NCBI GenBank assembly: GCA_963854835.1
Contig: OY978525.1
Coordinates: 115,147,018-115,211,017 of the forward strand
From: Megamerina dolium
Lineage: Eukaryota; Arthropoda; Insecta; Diptera; Megamerinidae
DNA length: 64,000 nt
Direction: 5' to 3'
Each line of letters opens with the position of its first letter. The first letter of the stretch is position 1. Position numbers and translations under genes: made by a program. Below are positions 49,016 to 60,408 of this stretch, piece after piece. The notes beneath the pieces were generated by a model. It saw only the letters and a program-made list of their open reading frames with translations, searched no databases and had not been told where the DNA came from.

Positions 49016-51492
49016 CTCCTTACAGTCGGCTGGGGCCGACCAAACTATACCCTGCATATGTAGATTTATATATAAAAAGTTTACTCGAATATCCAACTTT
49101 TCTTTTATTTCCACTTTTCGAGAAACAATTTTTGCATATACTACTAATTTACACCCGAAATATGGTTGACTTTGACGAAGTAAAAGGATTTTAAGATAAT
49201 TCCGAGGCTTAGTATGGGAGCTATATAAAAAGTGGGCGTGGCTTACCATTTTCTAGTAAATCCAATTAATTTTTCAATGTTAATCCACACCTTAAATTTG
49301 GTGTCCTAAGTTGAATAGTTTCTAAGTTATGGTGGTTAACATTTTTGTTTAATTTCCTCAACTTTGTATGAGAGCCCCAATAAGAAGTGGGCGTGGTACG
49401 CTGATTTTTCGCCAGATTATTTCCGACTACGATATTAATTTAAGTGTCAATTATGGTTATTGTAGACATAAGATTGCCTAAGTTACAGCTGTTTCAATTT
49501 AAAATTTGTATGGGGGCTACGATAAACACTGGGCGTGGTGCGCCCATTTTCTGTGAGCCTAGTGGCTCGTACAATACTAATCCATACCCTAAGTCTCGTT
49601 GTCCTAGGCTAAATGGTTTGTAAGCTATGGAGCTTAAAATTTTAGTTTAATTCACTCGACTTTGTATGGGAGACCCATGAAGGAGTGGGCGTGGCACACT
49701 GATTTTCTGTCAGATTTTTGCCGACTATGATACTAATCTAAGTGTCAATTATGGTTATTTTAGGAAGAAGATTGCCGAAGTTACAGCTGTTTCAATTTAA
49801 AATTGGTATGGGAGCTACAATAAAAAGTGGGCGTGGCGCGCCCATTTCAAGTGAGTCTAGTCGCTCGTACAATACTATTCTATACCTTAAATCTCGTTGT
49901 CCTACGCTAAATGGTTTGTAAGTTATGGAGCTTAAAAGTTTTAGTTTAATTCCCTTGACTTTGTATGGGAGACTCATGAAGGAGTGGGCGTGGCACACTG
50001 ATTTTCTGCCAGATTTTTGCCGACTACGATATTAATTTAAGTGTCAATTATGGTTATTCTAGACAGAAGATTGCCGAAGTTACAGCTGTTTCAATTTAAA
50101 ATTTGTATGGGGGCTACGATAAACACTGGGCGTGGTGCGCCCATTTTCTGTGAGCCTAGTGGCTCGTACAATACTAATCCATACCCTAAGTCTCGTTGTC
50201 CTAGGCTAAATGGTTTGTAAGCTATGGAGCTTAAAATTTTAGTTTAATTCACTCGACTTTGTATGGGAGACCCATGAAGGAGTGGGCGTGGCACACTGAT
50301 TTTCTGTCAGATTTTTGCCGACTATGATACTAATCTAAGTGTCAATTATGGTTATTTTAGGAAGAAGATTGCCGAAGTTACAGCTGTTTCAATTTAAAAT
50401 TTGTATGGGGGCTACGATAAACACTGGGCGTGGTGCGCCCATTTTCTGTGAGCCTAGTTGCTCGTACAATACTAATCCATACCCTAAGTCTCGTTGTCCT
50501 AGGCTAAATGGTTTGTAAGCTATGGAGCTTAAAATTTTAGTTTAATTCACTCGACTTTGTATGGGAGACACATGAAGGAGTGGGCGTGGCACACTGATTT
50601 TCTGCCAGATTTTTGCCGACTACGATATTAATTTAAGTGTCAATTATGGTTATTCTAGACAGAAGATTGCCGAAGTTACAGCTGTTTCAATTTAAAATTT
50701 GTATGGGGGCTACGATAACCACTGGGCGTGGTGCGCCCATTGAGCGCTCTGTGAGCCTAGTTGCTCGTACAATACTAATCCACACCTTAAATCTCGTTAT
50801 TCTACGCTGAATAGTTTGCAAGTTATAACCGGTAACATTTTTTTTAATTTCCACAACTTTGTATGGGAGACCCAAAAAGGAGTGGGCGTGGCACATTGTT
50901 TTTTTGCCATATCATTTCCGACTACCGTGTTTATCTAAGTGTCAATTATGGTTATTCTAGACAGAAGATTGTAGAAGTTACAGCTGTTTCAATTTAAAAG
51001 AAGTACAGACACTTTGTATGGGAGCTACGCTAGAAAGTAGGCGTGGCTCATCCACTTTTGGTGAGGTTATATAGTAGTATAATATAACTCTATGTGCAAA
51101 ATATTGTTGTCCCAAGTGATATATTGTGTGAGTTATAGCAAGTTAAAGATTTTGAAAATTTCGAGGTTAGTCGCTTTGAATGCTTGGTGTGGGCGTGGTT
51201 ATTGACCGATCATGCCCAATATCAATCCCCTCCGTACCCTTGGATCATAGATTACTTATGCCAAATTTCATCGAAATAGCTCAATATTTACTCAAGTTAT
51301 CGTGCGAACCAGCCAGGTGACAGACAGACGGACGGACGGACGGACGGACGGACGGACATCGTTAAATCGAAAATTTAATCGACGCTGATCACGAATATAT
51401 ATCCATGTCTATATCTCCGGAGATTCCTTCAAGTGGACACAAACATCTGACCGAAATGAATATACCATGCATATTGCATTATGCAGGGTATA
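49016..51492 (-). repeat. Composite interspersed repeat, longer inverted copy
   Basis: Reverse-orientation copy of the 14020-15916 repeat, with the same GTCGGCTGGGGCCGACC end at 49025 and TGCATTATGCAGGGTATA at 51475. About 14 GGGCGTGG-containing ~150-bp subunits against about ten in the other copy. The extra two ~298-bp dimers are nearly identical to their neighbours, pointing to recent tandem expansion. A GACG run lies at 51333-51358. No transposase frame. Confidence 0.85.
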
Positions 51493-51554
51493 AAAATATG
51501 TAAAACATTTGTTATTGTTATGTGCTGAAATCGTTTATAATTATGATTAATTAA

Positions 51555-52060
51555 TAATATTTACTTCTACCATTCGCTGAAACCGGCATTGGACCCCATC
51601 GAACTCCAAATATTAATGGTCAACCTATAACATCGACCTCGAAATTCAAATACCTTGGTCAATTGTAAGTGAAGAAGGAAGTAGTACACAGAGTAAATAC
51701 AGCGTGTCTGAAATGGCGCAGCCTGACTGGTGTGCTGTGTGTGACAAAAAGATGCCTGAACATATCAAGGGGAGAGTCGACAAAACTTGCGTGCGGCCTG
51801 TGATGATGTTATGACAGCAAATGCTTGGCCGTCCATTCCAAACATAACCAAAAAAGTGCTCGTAGCCGAAATGAAGATGCTGCGCTGGTCATCAGGAAAA
51901 ACACGTATGGACAAAATCAAAAATGTAGACATAAGAAATGCTATGAGAGTTGTACCAATCGCGGAGAAACTACAAGAGAACAGACTACGGTGGTTTGGCC
52001 ACGTAATGACACGGGATGAAAACAATATTGTGAGAAGACCCATGAATATCAAGGAACAGC
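51555..52060 (+). mobile_element. RTE-like LINE tail
   Basis: C-terminal end of a reverse transcriptase reading + strand: TSKFKYLGQ near 51640, then NTACLKWRSLTGVLCDKKMP (51695-51755, with a frame change), KVLVAEMKMLRWSSGKTRMD (51859 on), then NAMRVVPIAEKLQENRLRWF and GHVMTRDENN. This set is typical of RTE-type elements in flies. It is joined directly to the truncated OR exon at about 52061, so its own 3' end is missing. Confidence 0.75.
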
Positions 52061-55000
52061 CAAGAACACTCGATCCTGAACTCTATTCAAATTCTTTGTG
52101 TGGCATACATTTAAAAATTTTAAGTTTGTTGGGCTTTGTGATGGACAAAAATCACAAATATAAATTCTTACATTGGCTGCGTGCTTATTTCGTCATTTTT
52201 AGCATTATATGCGTAACTCTACTAAATGTGAGAATAATATAATTTGAAATTCTTGTGCAAATAAATTTGTGTGTTTACAATTTCAGTTCTTGAATGTATC
52301 GCACAGATCAGTGTTCAACAAGTTGTGCAACTGGTTTTCTATTCTTTTCACTCAGTGTCATGGTAGTGAATATATTTGCACAACGCAATCGTATGTTCAT
52401 TCCATCGCGATGATATTTGGTGATCGAATAATCAATTATTATGAATTATTCATTCATTTTAGGTATTTTTGCATTGGTAACATTTTTACATTATGATCTG
52501 AAGAATTTGTTGCAACATGCTGATGACACTGAAAAAGCATACTTCCAAAGAACGGTACGTTTTCTAAAAATATTGAAATGGTTTATATTTGGTCCTGCAT
52601 TAGCCGGAGTCATAATGACATATACTGATACCATATATCGTACAATATATTATCCTGAAACTGTTTTTAATGTGCCAGAGGTAAAATCGATAACAATGAA
52701 ATGGTCAGAAAATTATTATACTAAATTATACTTCCATAAATATGCTAGATTCTCAATGGTACTGCACAATCGATATTATTATTTAAAATTTTTCCATTTT
52801 GTGAGATTTGTGATAATTTCATTATTGGCTACCTGGGTCCATTCTATGCTGCTACATTGTCTCTGGTATTTGTACCGATTGGACATACATTTATGATATG
52901 TTTTATGCGTTATATTATGATCAAAATGAAAATTATAATAAAACGTATGCAAGAAATGGATGTAAGTATTTTTTCATGATTTAATTAGGTAATGAAATAT
53001 TTCTATTTATTTTTTCTTCTCTACAGATTCTAAAAATCGATCCAAATACTACTGCAACATCTAATAATGATGGACGCCGTATCACCATGGTGGATTATTA
53101 TCATATAGAATTGTGCAAATTTTGTATTGACGAACAGATTAAAATGCGTTGGTATGTAGAGACATGTTGCTACATATATGGTGTAGTAAAAAGTAATCCA
53201 TTATTTTTGCTATAAATTGAAGATTTTATTTGGCATAGTTAGAATGATCAGATTTAGATCAAATATGCATCGTGTTGTTCTATAACTTGTTGCCATTTTG
53301 AAGGTAATTTCATAATGTCACTCTCATAGAAACCCTTTTCCCATTTTGGCAAAAAACTGGGACAGTCGATTTTCACAAGCTTCTCTTGAGGCGAATTTTT
53401 TACCAGCAAAATCATTCGCCATAGACGCATCCGGACTATAAGGTGGCTGCATAAGAACCTCCCAACCAAGCTCTCGGAGCGAGTCTGGGAGTCACTATCG
53501 ATGTGTATGGCCTGGTGTTGCCCTGTTGGAACACAATTCCTCTCCTATTGGCCAAAGCTGGGCGCTTCTGTGCTTCCTTCAGACGGTCCAATTGTTGACA
53601 GTACAGGTCCGAATTAAGAGTTTGGCCGTAGGGCAGTAGCTCATAGTAGATGATTCCCTGCCAATCCCACCAAACACATAGCAAAATCTACCTGACCATC
53701 AATCCTGGCTTGGCCACCATTTGCGCCGGCTCATTGCGATTCGACTACGACCGTTTTCGCTTGACGTTGTCGTTAGTAACCCACTTTTCATCGCCACTAA
53801 CCATCCGCTTCAGAAATGGATCGATTTTGTTGCGATTCATCAGCGATTCGCTGAAAGAAATTCGGTCCATGATGTTTTTATGCATTCACTCGTGTGGCAC
53901 CAAACATCGAGCTTCTTTCTTTGTATCCAGCCTTATTTAAATGGTTTCAAATGATTTTTTGTTTAATTTTTATATGACGGTCAGACTCGACGATTTCCAT
54001 TATTTTATCGATATTTTCGACAATTGGTCATAAAAATTACCGGAAGGGAATCAACGAAACCAAAAATTGCACATGCTTGGCTGTTATGTTATTAGGACCA
54101 TAAACACTATTCACATTTTCAGCCATCAGACTTGGGTTTTCGCCTTTATCGAAGAAAAACTGTAAAATATGGCATATTTTGTCTTTACTCGTGTCCATCT
54201 TTGACGGGTGCTCAAATAATACTGAGTCAAGCAATCACAAAACTGCCTGAAAAGTTTATTTAGTACGAAATCATATCTTTCTAACGCCATCTAGGGGAAC
54301 CCGCACTCGTACAACGCGAGATACAGATTACTGAAGCCATCTTTTGGAAAAATAATGGATTTCTTTTTACTACACTGAAGCCATCTATTGAAAAATGCAT
54401 TTCTTTTTACTACACCTTATATATGCGATATATTGTATTTTAAAAATTTCTACATTTATTACAAAGGTTCGTCAATGAATTAGAGATTCTAATGCGTGCC
54501 CCAATATTTGTTGATTTCATTATTTGTTCGATATTTATTTGTTTTATTTTCTATGCCGTCAACAGTGGTGTAAGTACGAGTAATTGAATAGAATTTCATA
54601 ATTTTATATATATTTATATATTTTGTCCTCATATAATTTTTCCCATCACACAGTCACTTAGTACATTTGATTATGTTTTTATGTGCCTCTATCTGATGGT
54701 AGTACTATCAACATCATGGATATATTATTGGCATGCAACAATAATTGCACATTTTGTAAGCTCACTTTTGAGACAATATTTTTATAATATCTATGGCAGT
54801 ATTTCTTTTTCAGAATGAAGATCTATGTAGTGCAATCTATTCATCGAATTGGTATGGCTATTCGTTGAGATTACAAAAAACATTACGTTTCATAATGGCC
54901 GCTACAAATAGGCCATTACAAATGCGTGCAATTTTTATTGATATGAATTTTAGAACATTCATTGATGTAAGATGTAATTTTAAATTTCAAAAATTTAATA

Positions 55001-55351
55001 TGAAATTTCAAAAGTCCACCCATCCAGTAAACAGTGCTTTGACTAAGAGCAAAATAATCGAAAATTTAGAATCGTCGATTTTACTGAAAGGGAAATGAAG
55101 TAAAAATGTAAAAAAAGTAAAAAGCAAAAAAAAATAACCAAGTACAAAATTTTTCAAAAAATGTCAAATAATATTTCTTCATTTTTCATTCATGCACTGT
55201 ATACGATCCAAGCACTGTGTGTCGGTTTGAAAACTATTTTTGCCGAATAAGTGGTTATTCAAAAATTCTAATATTACACATATTTATTCTCTTTCAGATT
55301 TTACGTGGCGCTTTTGCTTATTTCAGTCTTTTGCGTAATGTTAATACATAA
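52061..55351 (+). pseudogene. Odorant receptor pseudogene, inverted copy of 34955-38164
   Basis: Exon equivalents: ~52068..52227 (first ~25 codons missing), 52287..~52392, 52463..52680, 52749..52961, 53027..53151, 54467..54569, 54654..54755, 54814..54966, 55298..55351. Exons 3-9 have exactly the same lengths as in the intact gene (218, 213, 125, 103, 102, 153, 54) with few substitutions and intact splice sites. Exon 2 has lost 14 bp (between CGCACAG and ATCAG, near 52310), which shifts the frame, and the start codon region is replaced by an RTE tail. No functional full-length receptor is expected, but a transcript from downstream could still exist. Intron 5 holds the mariner at 53177. Confidence 0.9.
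53177..54420 (-). mobile_element. Mellifera-like mariner in OR pseudogene intron 5 (copy G)
   Basis: Same position and flanks as copy E, with the same doubled terminus (54375 and 54415). It carries del2 (GACGCATCCGGACTATAAGG near 53425) but not del1: the ~200-bp DNA-binding segment with the ATATGACGGTCAGACTCGAC block is still present at 53970-54130. A further small deletion gives DRLKEAQKRP where relatives have KEAIAQKRP. Inactive. Confidence 0.85.
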
Positions 55352-55551
55352 AATCATCTAGTGTATTATAGCAATATATAGATTTTGTTCTTTCTTTTTT
55401 TTTTTCGATTTTAATCAACCTTGTGTATAGTAATCATAGAATTCATATTGTAAAGTCTTACCTCTGTGTACAACGAATAAAAAGATTCTTCGCTAAATCT
55501 TATAAAAAAAAATGAAAAAAGAAAAAGAATTTTACACAATATACAAGGTGA

Positions 55552-56786
55552 GTACCAAAGTAAACAGGATTTACAACAAAAATAGTCTCAATCTGCTTCA
55601 ATACAACGATTTGCACGATCAGCATTTCGAATGAATGTGACGCAATAAGAATGAGATTGATATAAGGCCTCTATAAGTCCTTATAGCGCTCTCCTTTCAT
55701 AGGCAATAATATTTTTCCAAACAAATAGATGCCGTATGATACAAAATCTGGCAAATATGCAGATTAATTGATGGTCAACCAATGGGATTTTTTTGTCAAA
55801 AAAATTAGTTACAAGTGTCGATCAATATGACGGCAATAGATGCCAGCTTCATTCTTCACGGAATTCAGATCGAATACGATAAATGCGATAATGCACCAAA
55901 CGCTTCAAAACAGCAACAAAAAACATAGCAATAGTCGCTTCCCAAGAATGGACGGGTCTACGTCCCGGAAGCAATCGACCACATGGTCGACCAAGGGCCA
56001 TTCACCTCATCAGAATACGGAAAAGCTTTGTACGTTAACAAAACAAAGCATTTTCGTATTTTTGCTGCTACAAAAACAACAACAACAACAACAACAACAA
56101 TGGCCCTTTGCAAATCAACATTCTCTTCATTTTGGACTTTTCCATATGAATTTTTTGTTTCTTTTGCGATTGAGCTCGATTGGGTGCTTCGATTCGGCAC
56201 TTTGGCGTTTAGATTTAGGATCGTATTGAAAATACCACATTTTTTCGACAGTTACAATAATGAAGAAGAAGTTGTCGTCTTTTTTTCGCCTCTTCAGCGA
56301 TGTCATTCAACTGTTGAATTTTGATCAATTTTTAGTCGTCAGTCAATTGGTGTGGAACAGAACGTGAGCCTACCTTACGAAGACCGAAGAATGTTCGATT
56401 AAAATGCGATGAATCATAGATTTGAAGATATTTAATTTTATTGAGTATTATTCGCATCTTTAGCGATGTCTTTCGAATGTTAAATTCTGAACTATTTTCA
56501 GTCGTCAGTTAATTTGTGCCAAACAGAGCACTTGAACACTCTTTACGAAAACCCAAATGTTCGATGATAAAAATGTGATGACTCATTGATTTGTAGATAT
56601 TTAATTTCATTTCCATCAATATCGCCGAAGATTTTGATTGTTTCTTTATAAATTCGCGCACTTTTTTGATTGAATCTTCGGTGATCACAAATTTGGACAT
56701 GTTCGTCGCCATTGTGGTCTTCACGACGATTTTTGGTTCAGTGGTATAACCACTCATTTACACAAGACTACAAGATCAAGAATCAT
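55552..56786 (-). mobile_element. Degenerate Tc1/mariner-superfamily element, right-arm copy
   Basis: Inverse copy of 33340-34762 starting ACAAGGTGAGTACCAAAG. Its far end is cut at about 56786, where arm homology stops, so ~120 bp of the element is missing compared with the left copy. Reads ITEDSIKKVREFIKKQSKSS and similar pieces on the minus strand. Inactive. Confidence 0.75.
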
Positions 56787-56890
56787 ATTATTATGAATTT
56801 ATAGAAATTTAAAAAGTTTATGACACCCCATTACCTACTTGTAGCAGTGTATGTTCAACATGAAATTTTATCCTTACTACACATCATATA

Positions 56891-58015
56891 TAAGGTCTAG
56901 TAAAAAGAAATACATTATTTTTGCATTCAATTGAAAGTTTTATTTATCATGAAGTTAGAATGATCCGATTTAGGTCAAATATACAACGTTTTGTTCGATA
57001 ACTTGTTGCCATTTTGAAGATAATTTCATAATGCCACTCTCATAGAAACCCTCATTCCTATTGCCAAAAAACTGAGACATTCGATTTTCACAAGCTTCTC
57101 TTGAGGCGAATTTTTCACCAGCAAAATCATTCGCCATAGACAAGAACAGGTAGTAATCACTTGGTGCAAGGTCCGGATTATAAGGTGGATGCATAAGAAC
57201 CTCCCAACCAAGCTCCCGGAGCTTCTGGCGAGTCACTATCGATGTGTGTGGCCTGGCGTTGTCCTGATGGAACACAATTCCGCTCCTATTGGCCAAATCT
57301 GGCCGCTTCTGGGCGATTGCTTCCTTCAGACGGTCCAACTGTTGACAGTACAGGTCCGAATTAAGAGTTTGGCCGTAGGGCAGTAGCTCATAGTAGATGA
57401 TTCCCTGTCAGTTCCACCAAACATATAGCAAAACCTTCCTGACCCTCAATCCTGGCTTGGCCACCTTTTGCGCCGGCTCATTGCGATTCGACCACGACCG
57501 TTTTCATTTGACGTTGTCGCAGTGACCCACTTTTCATCACCAGTAACCATCCGCTTCAGAAATTGGATCCATTTTCTTGCGATTCAGTAGCGATTCGCTG
57601 AAAGAAATTCGGTCCATGAGGTTTTTATGCATTCAGTCGTGTGGCACCAAACATCGAGCTTCTTTCTTTGTCTCCAGCCTTATTTAAATGATTCCAAACG
57701 GTGTTTTATGCAAGCCATCTGGCTTGCGTTTTCGCCTTTATCGAAGAAAAACTGTAAAATATGGCATATTTTGTCTTTACTCGTGTCCATCTTTGACGGG
57801 TGCTCAAGTAATACTGAGTCAAGCAATCACAGAACTGCCTGAAAAGTTTATTTAGTGCGAAATCATATCTTTCTAACGCCATCTAGGGGAACCCGCACTT
57901 GTACAACGCGAGATACAGATTACTGAAGCCATCTATTGGAAAAATAATGCATTTCTTTTTACTACACTGAAGCCATCTATTGGAAAAATAATGGATTTCT
58001 TTTTACTACACCTCA
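56891..58015 (-). mobile_element. Mosaic mellifera-like mariner (copy H)
   Basis: The transposase C-terminal half (56970-57338) is continuous: MDRLKEAIAQKRPDLANRSG, FHQDNARPHTSIVTRQKLRE (second catalytic Asp) and MHPPYNPDLAPSDYYLFLSM (third), i.e. without del2. The N-terminal half has the same del1 junction as copy E (AAGCCATCTGGCTTGCGTTT near 57712) and the doubled terminus. The exon-6 side flank is OR intron 5 sequence, while the other flank (56787-56890) is unrelated to OR. This combination suggests a recombinant. Inactive. Confidence 0.85.
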
Positions 58016-58062
58016 TATATGCGATATATTGTATTCTAAAAATGTCTACATTTATTACAAAG

Positions 58063-58655
58063 GTTCGTCAATGAATTAGAGATTCTAATGCGTGCGCCAA
58101 TATTTGTTGATTTCATAATTTGTTCGATATTTATTTGTTTTATTTTCTATGCCGTCAACAGTGGTGTAAGTACGAGTAATTGAATAGAATTTCTTAATTT
58201 TATATATATTTATATATTTTGTCCTCATATAATTTTTCCCATCACACAGTCACTTAGTACATTTGATTATGTTTTTATGTGCCTCTATCTGATGGTAGTA
58301 CTATCAACATCATGGATATATTATTGGCATGCAACAATAACAGTGGATTGTGTAAGTAAATTATAGGTACACATTGGTTTATACTATATAGAGAGATATT
58401 TTGAAAAACTTCATTTCGTATTACTGTATTTTAGAATGATCATTTATGTTTTGCAGTCTACTCATCTCATTTCTAATAATGACAAAAACATTTAAACTAT
58501 TACAAATTGATATGAATGATTTTGTGAACGTAACATAAGTTGAATTTTTCTAACTTTCAGGTGTACCTATTTGATTAATTTCATCAATTTGTTTTCAGAC
58601 CATACGTTGCGCTTTTGTATACTTAAATATTTTAAGTAATATCATTGCTGTATAG
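58063..58655 (+). pseudogene. Third OR copy, partial and mosaic pseudogene
   Basis: Only the last four exons: 58063..58165 and 58250..58351 (103 and 102 bp, near-identical to exons 6-7 of the other copies), then 58435..58529 (95 bp against 153, frame lost; TCTACTCATCTCATTTCTAA contains a stop) and 58599..58655 (reads TIRCAFVYLNILSNIIAV). Identity to the young duplicates ends abruptly near 58338 inside exon 7, where AATTGCACATTTT is replaced by ACAGTGGATTGT. Everything after is from an older, diverged paralog closer to the OR at 61553. Exons 1-5 are absent. Confidence 0.85.
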
Positions 58656-59239
58656 ATTCATTAACATCTGCAACATTGTTTGGATACAAAGTTGCCAAGT
58701 GCACACTGCGTTTCAACTGAATATTGGAAAAGAAAATTGAGACTTTTCGTGACAACGAGGACGAGAATTATGAATATAGAGCACTAAGAAGTTATTAAAA
58801 AAAATCAAAACTAAAAATTTGCTTTAAAAATATTATTTAGAATTGATTGCAAATTATTACCATTTACTACAATAATAAAACAAGATTATTTACACGAAAT
58901 TTTTTATGACCTCAGGCTATGGGTTATTTATTTTATGGATTAGAAAATATTTTATAATATCCAGTAATTATGTGGAAAGTCTCTACTCCAAAACAATTTG
59001 TATTTATATTCTATTCTATTCGAAGAAATTGCCGAAGTAAATGTCGATCTTATCATACACAAATTGGCCCCAAATTACCTACTTCAAAAAAAAAATATGT
59101 GCAATATGGAAATCATAACATAACAATAAAACATGAACAAATCATAATGTTGACAAAAGGTATCAAGAATATGGTGTGGTATATGCAGAAACATCCATGT
59201 GTGAAATCGATGATTTCCTAGTTGCCAACCCAATGGATT
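58656..59239. other. AT-rich noncoding spacer
   Basis: No gene or element recognised. Confidence 0.4.
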
Positions 59240-59435
59240 GTGAATAGCACAATTATTGCGTTCGACCTCTAAGATAGAGCTTACTTTGTCCATTTCAGAA
59301 AAATTGCCAATAGTTTGTCGACGGATAAACATCGTTAGTAATAATGAATCTTTTTTATTATTAAAGTTTTCGCTGCCCAGATTTGAATTCGACTCACTTC
59401 TCACACAGACGACCAATCGCACTAACCAACTGAGA
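59240..59435 (-). repeat. tRNA-derived SINE, second family
   Basis: The minus-strand head shows CTCAGTTGGTTAGTGCGATT (A-box-like, complement of about 59414-59433) and GAATTCAAATCTGGGCAGCG (B-box-like, complement of 59371-59390). The body shares GCCAATAGTTTGTCGAC-type text with the other SINE's AATTGCCAATTACTTGCCGA but differs elsewhere. Confidence 0.5.
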
Positions 59436-59737
59436 ATTATTTTATAATTTTAAAAATTATTTCTTGTCATACAGCATTGCATTAATAAACTAAAAATTCA
59501 TAAATTTAAAAAAGAAAAAATTTTATTTGTAAAAGGAAAATGTATGGTCTTAAATTTTAGTTGGAAATTTGAACATTGACGTTGATTGAAGTCTTACATG
59601 GACATTACTATAAAATACTAGATTTCTACATTAAGTAATAATATTAACGACATTAATATTCTTACTTACTAGCAGCAATTCTTCATTAAATCGAAAATGT
59701 ATTCAATAAAATAGTCTTAGAAGCATAACTGTACTTG

Positions 59738-60000
59738 GGGCTATGTAAAGTCATTGATTTATACCGACAAACCAGCAACTCTTAAAGCATTGGAAGCCAA
59801 TATTCAAAGTAAAGTGGTAAAAAATTGGACTGATCGAATGGAGCATGTAACTCGTAGCCAAGGTGGACATATGCCTGAGATCATATTTAAAAAATAAATA
59901 GCATGAAATTATCTAACAAATTAAAATACAAATATTTTCATTTCAATAATATATCTTTCTTTTCAAAATTCTCAAGCTCTTACAAAAAAAAACACCCATT
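59738..60000 (+). mobile_element. DD41D mariner 3' fragment
   Basis: Reads GYVKSLIYTDKPATLKALEA, then KVVKNWTDRMEHVTRSQGGH and MPEIIFKK, the C-terminus that follows the catalytic LDYFLWG block in the DD41D family (compare AKDRVYADKPLTLEHLKTNI at 19439-19648). Ends in AAAAAACACCC, consistent with a terminal repeat. The rest is missing. Confidence 0.65.
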
Positions 60001-60408
60001 GTAACAGACTTAAAGTAAGCCTGTTACAACCTTTACGTATGTACCTACAAAACTCCAAATTGTTATAAATTTAAAACCAATAATATAACAATTATACGTA
60101 TATAACAAATATAATAACAAAATATACATATTTAACAAATTATACGTATCATACGAAGTTCATTTGATTCTTTCTCTTCTCTTTGCTGTCGTCATATGGT
60201 AAATATCAGCAGATGAATACACACATACACATACTCATGTAGTCACTCACTATGACGACAGAAGCAAAGGTAGAATCAAATGAATTGTCACCGAACGTAA
60301 AATGTAGCATCATAAGAAATCTATAATTCTCATGTGCTTTATATATGAATACGTACTAAAGGCGCATGACTGGCCAACATAAGGCATGACAAGAAAGGGT
60401 GAAAAACC
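60001..60408. other. AT-rich noncoding spacer
   Basis: AT-rich; includes ACAC near 60218. No gene. Confidence 0.4.

Larger units (their letters stand above)
52061..56786. repeat. Right arm of large inverted duplication
   Basis: About 4.7 kb, inverse of 33458-38107. The eight-unit AAC/GTT microsatellite within the mariner-like element has the same unit number in both arms (56075 region and 34134 region), and intron sequences match nearly base for base, so the duplication is young. Confidence 0.9.

Noticed and set aside
49016..51492. CRISPR-like regular repeat array
   Set aside because: Units are ~150/298 bp, contiguous and diverged, in a eukaryotic genome; there are no short repeats with unique spacers.
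33458..56786. Inverted arms as a long hairpin RNA gene
   Set aside because: Arms are ~14 kb apart with many TE fragments between and no sign of one transcript across both; not supportable from sequence.
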